Assembly (NCBI RefSeq): GCF_002196515.1
Contig: NZ_CP018835.1
Coordinates: 992,001-1,056,000 of the forward strand
Direction: 5' to 3'
From: Vibrio gazogenes
Lineage (GTDB): Bacteria; Pseudomonadota; Gammaproteobacteria; Enterobacterales; Vibrionaceae
Length of the DNA stretch: 64,000 nucleotides
Part shown: piece after piece, positions 30,213 to 41,641 of the stretch
How positions within the stretch are numbered: position 1 is the stretch's first letter
Layout: each line of letters opens with the position of its first letter
Notes under the pieces: model-generated
What the model saw: the letters and a program-made list of their open reading frames with translations, nothing else
Told to the model about the DNA's origin: nothing
The model's database searches: none
Program-made: the position numbers and the translations under genes

Positions 30213-32633
30213 TTAGAAAGTTTTACCTATCGTGAAGGAGAAGAATTCTTCATCATCTCCTTCATATTTCTTAATCGGCTTAGCAATTGCAAACACAAGT
30301 GGCCCCATTGGAGACATCCACTGCAATGCAGCACCATACGACGAGCGGTACTTCGTCGGATCAGAATAATCATAATAGTATGCGTTACCATAATCTGAAC
30401 CACGATCATGATAATTAAATTCAGTATCCCAGACACTCGCCATATCATAAAAGACGCTGGTCCGTACCTGATTCTGAGCTTCTTCTGACACAAATGGTGT
30501 CGGCACAATCAACTCGGCACTGGCTTGCATCATTGCATTACCACCAGCTGACTTATCTGTCGCTGTTAATGTACCATTGTTACTATCTGCAAAACTTTTG
30601 AAGACGGCTCTTGGGCCAGCCGAATTTGAACTGAATCCTCGTAAAGTGGAGAAACCGCCAGCATAAAAGTTCTCATAAAATGGGTAAAGGTTATCATTAT
30701 CACCACTTTTCCCGTAGCCATTTCCGTAACCCAATCTTCCTCTGAGCAGCAAGGTGAAATCATGCTGTTTCGTCAGTGGGATATATTGTCTGATGTTATA
30801 TTGAGCCTTGAAATACTGAGTATCAGACCCTGGAACCGTGATCTTATAAGAAGCACGTTGATAATTCCCTTCCGTCGGGAAATAACCTTTATCGAGGTTA
30901 TTGCGTGTCCAAGTAAAATCGAGGTCAAAATCATTTGTCACAAAATTAACCGTTGACCCGGTATTGGCATCGATTCCCTGAGACATCAAGAACTTTTCAA
31001 TCTGTAAATAAGGAGACAGATTGCCAATCATGTTATGTGTATACCCGACACCAAACGCAAAACGATTGAGTTCATCATAAGGGAATCCCCACGTCAGATT
31101 GGTCCCATAACTTTCATTGGTATAATCGACAATCCCGGCTTCTGATGCTTCAAATTCATTATAGAAGATCTTGCCCCCTAAACTAACGCCATCCAAATTC
31201 CAATAAGGATCGTTATAGCTCAAAGTGACATTTTTCTGATAATCGTTAATTGTCGTGGTAATACCCACACTGTTTCCGGTCCCCAAGAAGTTTTCTTGCT
31301 GTAATCCGACCTGAAAACTCATACCTGATTCGGTACCATAACCGATACCAAAATTGACACTGCCTGAATTGGCTTCTTTGACGTTATAAACCAGATCGAC
31401 CTGATCATCACTGCCAGGCACCCGAACAGTCTGTACATCAACCGTTTCAAAGAATCCCAGACGATTCAAACGAGTTTTACCGGCATCAATCGATTTAGAA
31501 TTTAGCCAACTACCTTCCATCTGACGCATTTCACGGCGAAGCACTTCATCTTTGGTGACTGTATTACCGACAAAGCGAATGTCTCGAACATAAATCCGCT
31601 TTCCGGGAGACACTTGAACCACTAGAGAGACTTCTTGTTTGTCGTCATCAAATTCAGGGATAGTTCGTACCGTCGGATAGGCATAGCCCGATTCACCAAG
31701 GATTTTCTTGATGCTGCTTTCCATCGCTGTCACAGAAGAACCTTTGTAAATATCTCCTTTTTCAAAAGGCACCAGCGTCTCGAACTCTTTTTCTTTGCCG
31801 ATGAGGTCACCTCTGAAGGATACCTTTTTCACGGTATAAGGCCGGCCTTCATTTAAGTTCAGGGTAATATAAACACCCTTCTTATCAGGAGAAATGGACA
31901 CCTGGGTTGAATCAACCTGAAATTTCAGATACCCGCGATCAAGATAAAATGACTTGAGTTTTTCCAAGTCACCAGCAAGGATTTGCTTTTGATATTTATC
32001 TGAAGATAAGAAATTCCACCATGAAACATCGGCATTCAGATCAAAACGTGCCAGTAACTCTTCATCACTGAACACATGATTACCAATAAAATTAATCTGC
32101 TGAATTTTGGCTGAAACACCTTCGGTAAACACAAATTTGAGGTCGGCCCGGTTACGCGGCAACGGTGTGACAACTGCCTTTACTGTGGCATTGTATTTTC
32201 CGACGCTATAATAGAAATCTTCCAGACCTTTTTCGATGTTACTCAGCGCAGTCCGATCGAGCGCTTCGCCGACCCGCACACCTGACGCTTTCAGGTTTTC
32301 GGTCAGTTGTTCATCTTTAATGGCTTTGTTACCGGAGAAAGAGACACTAGAAATTGTTGGTCGTTCTTTGACTTCAACAACTAACGTTCCATTATCCCGA
32401 AAGACCCGAATGTTTTCGAAATTACCGGATGAATAGAGTGCCTTAATTAAATCGGCAATGTCCTGAGAGCCAACCGTATCTCCGACACGAATCGGCATTT
32501 TCAATAATACAGCGCCAAGCGTGACACGTTGCAATCCATCAACTTGAATGTCCTGAACAACAAACCGCTCGGCACCGTAAACAGACATACTGCTGACAAG
32601 CGCTGTTGTCAGGATAAGCTTCTTTATCGCCAT
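30213..32633 (-). CDS. bamA: Outer membrane protein assembly factor BamA
   Basis: Core of the BAM machine that inserts beta-barrel proteins into the outer membrane. 806 residues from ATG 32633 (M-A-I-K-K-L-I-L); an upstream TTG gives nine more residues without homology. Signal peptide ends Y-G-A near 20, five POTRA domains follow (about 21-420), then a 16-strand barrel. The L6 loop motif appears as L-R-G-F and the protein ends in Phe, as barrel proteins do. Sits between rseP and skp. Confidence 0.98.
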   Translation of the reverse strand: MAIKKLILTTALVSSMSVYGAERFVVQDIQVDGLQRVTLGAVLLKMPIRVGDTVGSQDIADLIKALYSSGNFENIRVFRDNGTLVVEVKERPTISSVSFSGNKAIKDEQLTENLKASGVRVGEALDRTALSNIEKGLEDFYYSVGKYNATVKAVVTPLPRNRADLKFVFTEGVSAKIQQINFIGNHVFSDEELLARFDLNADVSWWNFLSSDKYQKQILAGDLEKLKSFYLDRGYLKFQVDSTQVSISPDKKGVYITLNLNEGRPYTVKKVSFRGDLIGKEKEFETLVPFEKGDIYKGSSVTAMESSIKKILGESGYAYPTVRTIPEFDDDKQEVSLVVQVSPGKRIYVRDIRFVGNTVTKDEVLRREMRQMEGSWLNSKSIDAGKTRLNRLGFFETVDVQTVRVPGSDDQVDLVYNVKEANSGSVNFGIGYGTESGMSFQVGLQQENFLGTGNSVGITTTINDYQKNVTLSYNDPYWNLDGVSLGGKIFYNEFEASEAGIVDYTNESYGTNLTWGFPYDELNRFAFGVGYTHNMIGNLSPYLQIEKFLMSQGIDANTGSTVNFVTNDFDLDFTWTRNNLDKGYFPTEGNYQRASYKITVPGSDTQYFKAQYNIRQYIPLTKQHDFTLLLRGRLGYGNGYGKSGDNDNLYPFYENFYAGGFSTLRGFSSNSAGPRAVFKSFADSNNGTLTATDKSAGGNAMMQASAELIVPTPFVSEEAQNQVRTSVFYDMASVWDTEFNYHDRGSDYGNAYYYDYSDPTKYRSSYGAALQWMSPMGPLVFAIAKPIKKYEGDDEEFFSFTIGKTF

Positions 32634-32684
32634 CGTTATTCTAATTATTCCTTTGTACAACCATGCCTAATCAATGCAGATTCA

Positions 32685-34043
32685 TCACAGGCGTGTAAAA
32701 TCATTAAACATGGCGATTGCCATGAGTGAAAAAATAATTGCGCCACCGATTCGGTACCCAATCTCTTGTACCTTTTCCGGAACAGGATGTCTGGTAATCG
32801 CCTCAATTGCAAAAAACATCAGATGTCCTCCATCCAACATCGGAAGCGGCACTAAATTGATGATTCCCAGATTAATGCTAATTAATGCCAAAAATCCTAA
32901 GAAATAAACCAATCCATATTCAGCTGTTGTTCCTGCCCCTTTCGCGATAGAAATCGGACCACTTAAATTATTCAGTCCAACATCACCAACCAACAGTTTT
33001 TTCAACATGCTGAGGGTCAGATTAATCACTTGTCCCGTTTTTTCAACAGCCTTTGGAGTAGCCTCAAAAACACCGTACTGTAAATTATAACGATAATTTT
33101 CCGGCCACTTCCCTACTGTCGGCGAGACTCCAGCAAAACCGATGGTTCGCCCATCAGATAATGTTTTAGCGTTCGGAATCATTGTGATCTCAAGATGTTG
33201 TCCACCTCTTAGTACCGACAGTTCCAGAGGCTTATTCGGACTACTTTGTACCGACTGAACCAACTGTTGCCACGAAGATATGTCTTTACCGTCGATAGCG
33301 ACAATCTTATCACCTTTTGTTAATCCAGCGACAGCGCCTGCACCTTCGTCAATCACCTGCGCCAAAACCGTTGAGACCTTCGGTGAATATGGCTTAAAAC
33401 CAAGAGCCTTCATTGGAGACTCTTTTTCTGGGTCAAAGTTCCATGTTGACAGGTCAAGATGCAAAATTTCCTGATGACCGATAGCATCAGGTTCACGAAC
33501 CGTGAGTGTCATCTGATCATCACCAATATGAGAAATGAGTGCCATATTGACCGATTCCCAGTTCCCTGTTTCAACGCCTGACACCGACTGAATTTCCATA
33601 CCGGAACGTAATCCGGCATCCGCAACAATCGATGTCGGGGCAACTTCACCGACGACCGGTTTTACCGCGGGAATACCAATACAATAAACGGCCCAATAGG
33701 CGAAAACAGCAAACAGAAAATTAAAGACTGGCCCAGCGGCAACAATGGCGGTCCGTCTCCATAAACTTTTTTGGTCAAAAGCCAGATGTTGCAGGTGTTC
33801 AGGAACATCAGCCACCCGGCTATCGAGCATCTTCACATATCCCCCTAACGGGATGACTGAGATACTATATTCGGTCCCATCTTTGGCAATGCGACGCCAA
33901 ATCGCACGCCCAAACCCAATTGAAAATTTCTCGACCTTGACCCCACAACGCCGTGCAACCCAGAAATGTCCAAATTCATGAACGGCAACCAATATGCCTA
34001 ATGCCAGAATGAATGAAATGAGATTCCACAGAATACTGTTCAT
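32685..34043 (-). CDS. rseP: Site-2 intramembrane protease RseP
   Basis: Zinc protease of the inner membrane that makes the second cut in RseA and releases sigma-E. 452 residues from ATG 34043. H-E-F-G-H in the first helix and L-D-G-G-H near the C-terminus form the active site, with two periplasmic PDZ domains between (G-L-R-S-G-M and G-L-T-K-G-D-K-I). Its ATG overlaps the dxr stop (ATGA), so the two are coupled. Upstream of bamA, one of the envelope functions sigma-E protects. Confidence 0.97.
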   Translation of the reverse strand: MNSILWNLISFILALGILVAVHEFGHFWVARRCGVKVEKFSIGFGRAIWRRIAKDGTEYSISVIPLGGYVKMLDSRVADVPEHLQHLAFDQKSLWRRTAIVAAGPVFNFLFAVFAYWAVYCIGIPAVKPVVGEVAPTSIVADAGLRSGMEIQSVSGVETGNWESVNMALISHIGDDQMTLTVREPDAIGHQEILHLDLSTWNFDPEKESPMKALGFKPYSPKVSTVLAQVIDEGAGAVAGLTKGDKIVAIDGKDISSWQQLVQSVQSSPNKPLELSVLRGGQHLEITMIPNAKTLSDGRTIGFAGVSPTVGKWPENYRYNLQYGVFEATPKAVEKTGQVINLTLSMLKKLLVGDVGLNNLSGPISIAKGAGTTAEYGLVYFLGFLALISINLGIINLVPLPMLDGGHLMFFAIEAITRHPVPEKVQEIGYRIGGAIIFSLMAIAMFNDFTRL

Positions 34044-35251
34044 AACGAATACTCTTTGACTAATTGCTGTGCAGATTGTCGCGCTATCGTATCGAGCTCC
34101 AGCAAAGATTCCAAATTCATGACAGAAGCAGCGCTTGCTGTTGCACACACCTTCGACAAAACACGCTCATTAATCACGGCAATATCTGTAAAACGAATCC
34201 CACGATTTAAAAATGCATCAACAGCAACTTCATTCGCGGCATTCAGTGACGTCGTCGCGTGTTGCCCCTCATAACAAGCATCAATCGCCAGTTGCAAACA
34301 AGGATAGCGCGCCATATCAGCCTGCATGAATGTCAGCTCACTCAACTGAGAAAAATCTAATGGTGCAACGCCCGAAGAAAGCCGCTGCTCAGGGTACCCC
34401 ATCACATGAGCAATCGGTGTTGCCATGTCTGGTTCTCCCATCTGAGCAATCACACTCCCATCACGATACTGGACCATAGAATGAATCACAGACTGGGGAT
34501 GGATCAGAACCTTAAGCTGATCGCGCGAAGTATTAAACAACCATTTCGCTTCGATATACTCAAGCCCTTTATTCATCATTGTGGCTGAATCAACAGAAAT
34601 TTTAGGCCCCATAGACCAATTAGGATGAGCGATGGCCTGCTCTGGCGTCACATCAGAAAGAGTCTGGATCGGAGTATAGCGAAACGGCCCGCCAGAGCCG
34701 GTTAATAAGAGATGAGAGATCCCACTCTCGGCCAGATTGCATCGTCCTAAAACTTGTTGGCAATTCGGCGGAAGAGATTGAAAAATGGCATTATGCTCAC
34801 TGTCGACAGGAAGTAACTGAGCGCCATACTGTTCGACAGCATTGATAAATAACTGACCGGACATCACTAAGGCTTCTTTATTTGCCAGTAATACCCGTTT
34901 CCCAGCTTTAATAGCAGACATTGTTGGTAGCAATCCGGCAGCACCAACAATCGCAGACATCACTGTATCGACGTCATTAAGCGCCGCAACGTCGCACATT
35001 GCCTGTATACCGGATAAGACCTCCGTCTTCACGGCATCGGCCTGTAAGCGCCCCCGCAGTTGATGCGCGGCCTGCTCTGATGCCATCACAGCATATTGCG
35101 GTTGCCAGCGACAACACAGTTGATACATTTTCTCAACATCACTGCCGGCAACTAAAGCGACGACAGAGAATCGTTCGGGATTTGCTTCTATGACCCGAAG
35201 TGTACTGGCACCAATGGAACCTGTAGCGCCTAAAATGGTTAATTTACGCAT
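34040..35251 (-). CDS. dxr: 1-deoxy-D-xylulose 5-phosphate reductoisomerase
   Basis: Second step of the MEP isoprenoid pathway, supplying precursors for UppS in the same cluster. 403 residues from ATG 35251 ([14 protein letters not shown]). An ATG pair 11 codons upstream (35284) is possible. NADPH motif G-A-T-G-S-I-G, K-E-A-L-V and metal-binding D-S-E-H-N-A are intact. Confidence 0.96.
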   Translation of the reverse strand: MRKLTILGATGSIGASTLRVIEANPERFSVVALVAGSDVEKMYQLCCRWQPQYAVMASEQAAHQLRGRLQADAVKTEVLSGIQAMCDVAALNDVDTVMSAIVGAAGLLPTMSAIKAGKRVLLANKEALVMSGQLFINAVEQYGAQLLPVDSEHNAIFQSLPPNCQQVLGRCNLAESGISHLLLTGSGGPFRYTPIQTLSDVTPEQAIAHPNWSMGPKISVDSATMMNKGLEYIEAKWLFNTSRDQLKVLIHPQSVIHSMVQYRDGSVIAQMGEPDMATPIAHVMGYPEQRLSSGVAPLDFSQLSELTFMQADMARYPCLQLAIDACYEGQHATTSLNAANEVAVDAFLNRGIRFTDIAVINERVLSKVCATASAASVMNLESLLELDTIARQSAQQLVKEYSL

Positions 35252-35313
35252 AAAAGAAATCGAATCACTCTTTTGGGACATCATAGCAAAACCCGAACAG
35301 CACCAACGACCAA

Positions 35314-36156
35314 CTACACCTGAAAGTAGAGGAATGCAAATACAGGAAATGCGGCAGTTAAACTATCAATGCGGTCTAAAATACCACCATGCCCGGGAAT
35401 AATATGACTACTGTCTTTGATTCCTGCGACACGTTTAAACATACTCTCGACCAAGTCACCGAGAACAGAGAAAATAACCGTCAATAAAATCGTCGCTAAC
35501 ATCATGCTCGTACTTGAGAAGTGCAATTCAAACCACTCTACCAATCCAAAAGCAACGAGACATGCAGCCACAACCCCACCGATTAAACCTTCGATGGTTT
35601 TATTCGGGCTAACTGCTGGCGCCATTTTATGCTTTCCAAAAAAACGGCCAGAAAAATAAGCAGCACTATCTGCCACCCACACAATCATACAGACAAAAAG
35701 AACCAGCTTTGCGCCATGGTATGGATCAACGGATAATCCTTCCGTTCTTAACAGTAAAACACTCCAGAAAAATGGAATAAGGGTGAGCAACCCAAACAGA
35801 TGTTTGAGCCCTTTAGAGTGCTCCCAAATCGGTCGGGATTTTGGATAAGAAACAGCAAGATAGCTTGCAATAAACCACCACAGAAAACCACTCCATAACA
35901 GAACTTGGTAAGGCAGCGGAAGAGCGTGATTCATCGAAAAATCTTCAGGTAAACACCACAAACTAAAACCACCGATAACGACGGCTGGCAGCAGCGAAAT
36001 AAGACGAGCATCTAGACTAATAAATTGTGTCCATTCCCAAAAACCAAGCAACGCTAACAGAGCCAATGCAGCGATGAAAATACTCAACGGTAATTTAAAA
36101 ATCCCTAATATAACCAGGGGAGCCAACACCAAGGCGGTAATAATTCTCAGCTTCAA
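35314..36156 (-). CDS. cdsA: Phosphatidate cytidylyltransferase
   Basis: Makes CDP-diacylglycerol from phosphatidate and CTP in the inner membrane. 280 residues with about eight hydrophobic helices and the C-terminal signature S-M-F-K-R-x4-K-D-S. The start codon is TTG at 36156, giving (M)K-L-R-I-I-T-A as in other vibrios; no in-frame ATG fits, and AGGA lies just upstream. It starts 11 bases after uppS. Confidence 0.96.
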   Translation of the reverse strand: MKLRIITALVLAPLVILGIFKLPLSIFIAALALLALLGFWEWTQFISLDARLISLLPAVVIGGFSLWCLPEDFSMNHALPLPYQVLLWSGFLWWFIASYLAVSYPKSRPIWEHSKGLKHLFGLLTLIPFFWSVLLLRTEGLSVDPYHGAKLVLFVCMIVWVADSAAYFSGRFFGKHKMAPAVSPNKTIEGLIGGVVAACLVAFGLVEWFELHFSSTSMMLATILLTVIFSVLGDLVESMFKRVAGIKDSSHIIPGHGGILDRIDSLTAAFPVFAFLYFQV

Positions 36157-36167
36157 ATCCTGAACCT

Positions 36168-36923
36168 TTATCTTTTATCCATCATTGCTTTAATTTGTTC
36201 ACCGGTGCACCCAAAACGTCGCTCACGGTTCACAAACCAAGTCATTGCTTCAATTAAGCTTTCTTCATTAAAATCAGGCCAAAAAGTCGGCGTAAAATAC
36301 AACTCAGCGTAAGCAAGTTGCCACAACATAAAATTACTGATCCGGCATTCACCACTCGTTCTAATCAACAAATCAACATTTGGCAAATCGGACATCGTCA
36401 TATGTTGAGCCAAGATATTTTCGGTAATGTCAGATGGCGTCAAAACGCCTGTCGCAACTTTTTCAGCGACTTGCCGCGCGGCTTGAGTTATGTCCCATTG
36501 ACCACCATAGTTGGCTGCGATATTCACAACCATTCCGGTATTCTGAGCCGTCAACATTTCTGTCTGAACGATTTTATCCTGTAAGCGAGAATTAAAGCGA
36601 GAGGTATCACCAATGACCCGTAATCGGAGATTATTTTTGTGAAGTTTCTTTGCTTCTGTAGACAAAGCTGTAATAAATAAGTCCATCAACACCCCGATTT
36701 CATCTTCAGGTCGCCGCCAATTTTCGCTACTAAAAGCAAATAAAGTGACCGCCTGAATGCCAAGTTGGGCTGCTGTCGTTATCGTTTTCCTTACCGCTTT
36801 GACACCATTTTTATGTCCAAAAACTCTCGGTTTTCCCCGCGCTTTAGCCCATCGTCCATTACCATCCATAATAATAGCAATATGTTGGGGAAGTGCTTCA
36901 GACGAGAGTTGTGATTTTTGCAT
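36168..36923 (-). CDS. uppS: Undecaprenyl diphosphate synthase
   Basis: Makes the C55 lipid carrier for peptidoglycan and O-antigen from IPP and FPP. 251 residues from ATG 36923; an upstream TTG adds seven residues and is less likely. M-D-G-N-G-R-W-A at the N-terminus holds the catalytic Asp; F-S-S-E-N-W and D-L-L-I-R-T-S-G-E are present. First gene after the frr terminator. Confidence 0.97.
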   Translation of the reverse strand: MQKSQLSSEALPQHIAIIMDGNGRWAKARGKPRVFGHKNGVKAVRKTITTAAQLGIQAVTLFAFSSENWRRPEDEIGVLMDLFITALSTEAKKLHKNNLRLRVIGDTSRFNSRLQDKIVQTEMLTAQNTGMVVNIAANYGGQWDITQAARQVAEKVATGVLTPSDITENILAQHMTMSDLPNVDLLIRTSGECRISNFMLWQLAYAELYFTPTFWPDFNEESLIEAMTWFVNRERRFGCTGEQIKAMMDKR

Positions 36924-36957
36924 AAGAAACGAATTGATTTTCAATAGAATATGTCAA

Positions 36958-36993
36958 ACAAAAAGGCGCTGTACTGGCTTTGCGCAGCGCCTC
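36958..36993 (-). terminator. Terminator after frr
   Basis: AGGCGCTG / CAGCGCCT hairpin with a 13-base loop, followed on the minus strand by TTTTTGTTTG. It separates the translation genes from uppS, so the downstream genes need read-through or their own promoter. Confidence 0.8.
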
Positions 36994-37014
36994 AATAATA
37001 TATGGAAAAACCAA

Positions 37015-37572
37015 TTAAACTTCCATCAACTCTTTTTCTTTTGCAGCAAGAACGTCATCGATATTCTTCACCGCAACATCAGTCAATTTTTGGATGTCAT
37101 CTTGGGCTTTACGTTCTTCATCTTCTGAAATTTCTTTATCTTTCAATAAATTTTTCAGCTCAGTGTTAGCATCACGACGAATATTACGTACAGCAACCCG
37201 ACCGCCTTCGGCTTCTCCACGAACAATCTTCACCAAATCACGACGACGTTCTTCCGTCAACGCTGGCAGGGGAACGCGAATCACTGTACCGGCAGACATG
37301 GGGTTTAATCCCAAGTCAGACATCATAATGGCTTTCTCTACCTTTGGTGCCAATTCTTTGTCAAAAACTGTAATCGCAAGTGTTCTTGAGTCTTCGGCAA
37401 TGACGTTTGCAACCTGATTTAATGGCGTTGGTGCACCATAATATTCTACGGAAATGCCAGAAAGCAAACTTGGATGAGCTCTCCCTGTACGAACTTTAGA
37501 TAGGTTATTTTTGAGCGCGTCTACGCTCTTGTCCATTCTCTCTTGAGCGTCTTTTTTGATTTCATTAATCAC
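37015..37572 (-). CDS. frr: Ribosome recycling factor
   Basis: With EF-G, splits post-termination ribosomes. 185 residues, full length. The start codon is GTG at 37572 (GTG ATT AAT GAA), as in E. coli, with AAGG about 8 bases before. Conserved [10 protein letters not shown] and V-R-N-I-R-R-D-A-N are present. Follows pyrH by 34 bases. Confidence 0.97.
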   Translation of the reverse strand: MINEIKKDAQERMDKSVDALKNNLSKVRTGRAHPSLLSGISVEYYGAPTPLNQVANVIAEDSRTLAITVFDKELAPKVEKAIMMSDLGLNPMSAGTVIRVPLPALTEERRRDLVKIVRGEAEGGRVAVRNIRRDANTELKNLLKDKEISEDEERKAQDDIQKLTDVAVKNIDDVLAAKEKELMEV

Positions 37573-37606
37573 ATTATCACCTTAATTCTTACTCAACCTA
37601 TAAAGA

Positions 37607-38344
37607 TTACAATGAAGCCTTGTTGTTTATGAGTGTCCCTTCAGCTTCACCCATCACAATACGACGCAGAGCTCCAGGTTTATTCATATTAAAGACTCGG
37701 ATTGGCATTTGATGATCTCTGGCAAGCGTGAAGGCTGCCAAGTCCATGACCCGTAGTTCCTTTTCAAGGACATCGTTATAAGTCAGCCTATCATACAGTT
37801 CTGCATCAGGGTTTGCTACCGGATCCGCACTATAAACACCATCAACTTTTGTGGCTTTGAGCACAACATCAGCTTCAATCTCAATACCACGTAAACATGC
37901 AGCAGAATCTGTTGTAAAGAAAGGATTACCGGTCCCTGCTGAAAAGATCACCACACGCCCCTGACGCAGCTGACTGATCGCATTGGCCCAGTTATAATCA
38001 TCACACACACCGTTCAGTGGAATAGCAGACATAACTCGAGCATTGACATAAGCACGATGCAGCGCATCACGCATTGCCAGCCCGTTCATGACGGTTGCCA
38101 GCATCCCCATATGGTCACCAACAACACGATTCATCCCTGCTTTGGCAAGTCCTTCGCCACGAAATAGGTTGCCACCACCAATCACAACACCGACCTGAAC
38201 GCCTAACTCAACCAGTTCTTTCACTTCCTGAGCCATCCGATCAAGCACGGTCGGATCAATACCAAAGCCTTGCTCACCTTGCAGAGCTTCACCACTGAGT
38301 TTTAACAAAATACGTTGATATGCAGGTTTCGGATTCGTTGTCAT
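37607..38344 (-). CDS. pyrH: UMP kinase
   Basis: Phosphorylates UMP to UDP; hexameric and allosteric. 245 residues from ATG 38344 ([11 protein letters not shown]), with AAGG 9 bases upstream; a further ATG at 38374 is not needed. Amino-acid-kinase motifs [15 protein letters not shown] and S-A-G-T-G-N-P are intact. Confidence 0.97.
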   Translation of the reverse strand: MTTNPKPAYQRILLKLSGEALQGEQGFGIDPTVLDRMAQEVKELVELGVQVGVVIGGGNLFRGEGLAKAGMNRVVGDHMGMLATVMNGLAMRDALHRAYVNARVMSAIPLNGVCDDYNWANAISQLRQGRVVIFSAGTGNPFFTTDSAACLRGIEIEADVVLKATKVDGVYSADPVANPDAELYDRLTYNDVLEKELRVMDLAAFTLARDHQMPIRVFNMNKPGALRRIVMGEAEGTLINNKASL

Positions 38345-38451
38345 GGTGTTTACCTTCTCAAGAAAGTTATTCATCGATTAATGGTCATGAATAGATGCTT
38401 GCAGATAATTATAAACACATATTCATCACAATTAATGATGGTTTTATTCGT

Positions 38452-38479
38452 GAAAAGACCGTAGCAATAGCCACGGTCC
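38452..38479 (-). terminator. Partial terminator between tsf and pyrH
   Basis: GGACCGTGGC / GCTACGGTC hairpin followed by TTTT on the minus strand. Probably lowers pyrH-frr expression relative to rpsB-tsf. Confidence 0.6.
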
Positions 38480-38504
38480 TTTTAAGCGCTTCACGAATCA
38501 GAAA

Positions 38505-39347
38505 TTAACCTTTCTGAGCCAATGCAACTTCTTCAGCAAAACTTAGGCTTTCTTTCTTTTCAATACCTTCACCGACTTCAAGACGGACAAAAGCAGAAAC
38601 AGAAGCACCTTTTTCTTTCAAAATTTCGCCAACAGATTTCTTCGGTTCCATCACGAAAGCCTGACCAGTCAGAGAGATTTCGCCAGTGAATTTCTTCATC
38701 CGGCCAGCAACCATTTTCTCTGCGATTTCTTTTGGCTTACCTTCATTCATTGCGATTTCGACTTGAACATCACGTTCTTTCGCAACAACATCAGCAGGTA
38801 CATCGTCTGGCGTCACATACTCAGGGCTAGATGCAGCAACGTGCATTGCGATGTGCTTGAGTGTTTCAGCGTCACCTTCACCAGCAACAACAACACCAAT
38901 TTTTTCACCGTGGCGATAAGACGCGATCGCTGAACCTTCAATATACTCAACACGACGGATAGTGACGTTCTCACCAATTTTTGCAACCAGTGCAACACGT
39001 GTGTCTTCAAATTTAGCCTGTAGCTCTTCTACAGATGCTTTAGAAGCGAGGGCTTCAGCAGCCACTTCATGGGCAAATGCGCTAAAGTTTTCATCTTTCG
39101 CAACAAAGTCAGTTTGGCAGTTCACTTCAAGAAGAGCGGCAGAGCCTTCACCTTCTTTGATAATGATAGTGCCTTCAGCTGCCAGATTACCTGCTTTTTT
39201 AGCAGCTTTAGCAGCACCACTTTTACGCATGTTTTCGATTGCAAGTTCAATGTCGCCGTCTGTTTCAACAAGCGCTTTCTTACATTCCATCATGCCTGCG
39301 CCAGTACGCTCGCGCAGTTCTTTTACTAGAGCAGCAGTAACAGCCAT
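38505..39347 (-). CDS. tsf: Elongation factor Ts
   Basis: Nucleotide exchange factor for EF-Tu. 280 residues. The N-terminal UBA-like domain ([12 protein letters not shown]) and the T-D-F-V-A-K motif contacting EF-Tu are present. Second gene of the rpsB-tsf operon. Confidence 0.98.
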   Translation of the reverse strand: MAVTAALVKELRERTGAGMMECKKALVETDGDIELAIENMRKSGAAKAAKKAGNLAAEGTIIIKEGEGSAALLEVNCQTDFVAKDENFSAFAHEVAAEALASKASVEELQAKFEDTRVALVAKIGENVTIRRVEYIEGSAIASYRHGEKIGVVVAGEGDAETLKHIAMHVAASSPEYVTPDDVPADVVAKERDVQVEIAMNEGKPKEIAEKMVAGRMKKFTGEISLTGQAFVMEPKKSVGEILKEKGASVSAFVRLEVGEGIEKKESLSFAEEVALAQKG

Positions 39348-39378
39348 TCTCTATTCCTCGATTGATTCTGGATATGGT

Positions 39379-39406
39379 AAAAATTAGGGGCCAGTTTGCG
39401 GCCCCC
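39379..39406 (-). terminator. Attenuator-like hairpin between rpsB and tsf
   Basis: GGGGCC / GGCCCC hairpin followed by TAATTTTT on the minus strand, in the 130-base rpsB-tsf gap. E. coli also has a partial terminator here. Confidence 0.6.
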
Positions 39407-39477
39407 AATGTTAACTATAACCTAGTCGATATGTCACAGATGTTGCACATCAGACTAAGTGTGACTCAGAGCCGCAA

Positions 39478-40206
39478 TTATTCAGCTTCTACGAAACCAT
39501 CTTTTTCAGCAACAGCAACAACATCTTTGTTACGGCCTTCGCTGATAGATGAAGCAGCAGCATTCAGATAAAGTTGAACTGCACGGATTGCATCATCATT
39601 ACCTGGGATAATATAGTCAACACCATCTGGATTAGAGTTCGTATCAACGACTGCGAATACAGGGATACCCAGATTGTTCGCTTCTTTAACTGCGATGTGC
39701 TCGTGATCAGCATCGATGATGAACAGAGCGTCTGGTAAACCACCCATATCTTTGATACCACCAAGAGATTTCTCGAGCTTCTCCATTTCGCGAGTACGCA
39801 TCAGAGCTTCTTTCTTGGTGAGCTTGTCGAAAGTACCGTCTGTTGATTGAGCTTCAAGGTCTTTCAGACGCTTGATGGACTGACGAACGGTTTTCCAGTT
39901 CGTTAACATACCACCTAACCAGCGATTGTTAACATAGTATTGGTTGCTTGCTAATGCAGCTTCTTTTACAGATTCAGATGCAGCGCGCTTTGTCCCTACA
40001 AACAGAACTTTTCCTTTTTTCTCACCGATTTTTGCCAGCTCAGCCAGCGCGTCGTTGAACATTGGAACAGTTTTTTCTAGGTTAATGATATGAACACGGT
40101 TACGAGCACCGAAAATGAAAGGCTTCATTTTTGGGTTCCAGTAACGAGTCTGGTGACCAAAGTGAACACCAGCTTTCAGCATATCGCGCATTGATACAGT
40201 TGCCAT
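39478..40206 (-). CDS. rpsB: 30S ribosomal protein S2
   Basis: 242 residues from ATG 40206 ([18 protein letters not shown]), with GAGGA upstream. Conserved R-Y-W-N-P-K-M and L-F-I-I-D-A-D-H-E are present. The frame extends 28 codons further into the leader and that part is not coding. In E. coli S2 represses its own operon through the leader. Confidence 0.98.
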   Translation of the reverse strand: MATVSMRDMLKAGVHFGHQTRYWNPKMKPFIFGARNRVHIINLEKTVPMFNDALAELAKIGEKKGKVLFVGTKRAASESVKEAALASNQYYVNNRWLGGMLTNWKTVRQSIKRLKDLEAQSTDGTFDKLTKKEALMRTREMEKLEKSLGGIKDMGGLPDALFIIDADHEHIAVKEANNLGIPVFAVVDTNSNPDGVDYIIPGNDDAIRAVQLYLNAAASSISEGRNKDVVAVAEKDGFVEAE

Positions 40207-40384
40207 ATTTTCATCCTCTATGGGGTTAGGCCTCCACATCCCCCATGCATCCGACCTTTGAACGATTTCAACAAAGGCACCCCGGAACACGTGTCGGAAT
40301 GTGTGTGATTTAAAGAAGTAAATGGAAGGAATGCAAACTGACTCATATCTCTGTAGGAGATAGGAATCGACTCTGTCATTCCGG
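40207..40384 (-). ncRNA. rpsB leader (S2 autoregulatory region)
   Basis: The transcript between the likely start (about 40384) and rpsB contains a hairpin-prone stretch with GGGGGA, GTGGAGG and a downstream AACCCC next to the GAGGA ribosome site. This layout resembles the S2-binding leader known in gammaproteobacteria (the region called t44/tff in E. coli). Assigned by position and resemblance; the fold was not computed. Confidence 0.6.
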
Positions 40385-40389
40385 CGCGC

Positions 40390-40395
40390 TTTATA
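40390..40395 (-). promoter_or_regulatory. -10 element of the rpsB promoter
   Basis: On the minus strand TATAAA is followed by GCGCGCC, a GC-rich discriminator typical of ribosomal promoters under ppGpp control. The -35 region (TAGCCA) is poor. Confidence 0.5.
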
Positions 40396-40509
40396 TCATA
40401 TTTCACAGCTGACTGGCTAGAAAAAAATATCATCTCCCACAGGTGCGCCGCTTGATATTCAGGTTTATCATGTTGCATCGATGTTGTCAGCTTGCGCTCC
40501 TGACTGCGC

Positions 40510-40538
40510 TTGTTAAAATAAGTGACCAGTACGATACA
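40510..40538 (+). promoter_or_regulatory. Promoter of map
   Basis: TTGTTA (40510-40515), 17-bp spacer, GATACA (40533-40538), 30 bases before the map start codon. It is divergent from the rpsB promoter. Confidence 0.5.
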
Positions 40539-40567
40539 GTGCCTATCAAATAAAATAGAGATTACCG

Positions 40568-41410
40568 ATGTCTGTAAATATAAAAACCGCAGAAGAAATA
40601 GAGAAGATGCGTGTTGCCGGCCAGCTTGCGGCAGATGTACTCGAAATGATTGAACCTCACGTCAAACCCGGTGTAACGACAGAAGAACTGGATCAAATCT
40701 GCCATCGGTACATCACAGAAACCCAACAGGCCATTCCGGCGCCACTCAATTATCATGGCTTCACAAAATCCATTTGTACGTCCATTAATCATGTGGTCTG
40801 TCATGGTATTCCGGCAACTGAAGATAGTACATACGGCCAAATTCAGCGCCCAGCAGTGCTAAAGGATGGCGATATTATCAACCTCGATATCACTGTGATT
40901 AAAGACGGATACCACGGTGATACTTCCAGAATGTTTTTGGTTGGCAATGTCTCTCCGGCAGATAAGCGTTTGTGTATGGTGGCACAAGAAAGCCTGTATC
41001 TGGCAATGAAAGTGGTGAAACCCGGCATCCAATTGGGTGAAATCGGTACCGCGATTGAAAAGTACATCAAAACGAACAATAAAAATAATCCGCGAATGAA
41101 GTTTTCTATTGTGAAAGATTACTGCGGTCACGGTATCGGAGCCGGATTCCATGAGGAGCCACAAGTTGTTCACTATAAAAACGGTGACAGAACAGTCCTG
41201 AAACCGGGAATGACATTTACTATCGAGCCGATGATTAATGCGGGTAAGTTTAGCTGCCGCCTAGATGAAGAAGATGGTTGGACTGTCTATACCGCAGATT
41301 GCAAAAACTCAGCGCAGTGGGAACATACGCTGCTCGTCACCGATACGGGTTGTGAAGTGCTCACCTTACGCAAAGACGAGACAATTTCCCGTCATTTACA
41401 CAATATCTAA
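40568..41410 (+). CDS. map: Methionine aminopeptidase type I
   Basis: Removes the initiator Met from nascent proteins. 280 residues, about 16 longer than in E. coli at the C-terminal side. Metal ligands are visible in D-I-T-V-I-K-D-G-Y-H-G-D-T, G-H-G-I-G, F-T-I-E-P-M and the C-terminal W-E-H-T region. It is divergent from rpsB and precedes glnD, as in E. coli. The stop lies in a 16-base tandem duplication. Confidence 0.97.
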   Translation: MSVNIKTAEEIEKMRVAGQLAADVLEMIEPHVKPGVTTEELDQICHRYITETQQAIPAPLNYHGFTKSICTSINHVVCHGIPATEDSTYGQIQRPAVLKDGDIINLDITVIKDGYHGDTSRMFLVGNVSPADKRLCMVAQESLYLAMKVVKPGIQLGEIGTAIEKYIKTNNKNNPRMKFSIVKDYCGHGIGAGFHEEPQVVHYKNGDRTVLKPGMTFTIEPMINAGKFSCRLDEEDGWTVYTADCKNSAQWEHTLLVTDTGCEVLTLRKDETISRHLHNI

Positions 41411-41427
41411 ATTACACAATATCTAAA
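41396..41427. repeat. Exact 16-bp tandem duplication over the map stop codon
   Basis: TTACACAATATCTAAA occurs twice without gap (41396-41411 and 41412-41427). The first copy contains the last codons and stop of map. Confidence 0.95.
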
Positions 41428-41435
41428 TCAGAATC

Positions 41436-41472
41436 TGCCTGCATGTCGTGATACCCTAGCATTGCAGGCATT
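41436..41472 (+). terminator. Possible weak terminator of map
   Basis: TGCCTGCA / TGCAGGCA hairpin with a long loop, followed by TTCTCCTCC. The T tract is poor, so termination is doubtful. Confidence 0.35.
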
Positions 41473-41641
41473 CTCCTCCTGCTAAGAATCGATGCGATTC
41501 ACGACTCAAAACGCGATAAACTTGCCTCATCGCGGCTGTGTTTTTTCCAATTGGATGTAAAGGGAAAAGGTAGGCTTCTGAAGGTATCTTTGATAGATTC
41601 ATAGTTATAAACAAGATGTATGTCGCACGGATGCTACTAAT

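Noticed and set aside
38962..39387. 141-codon frame antisense to tsf
   Set aside because: Shadow of a highly biased codon pattern in tsf; Ala/Ser-rich, no ribosome site.
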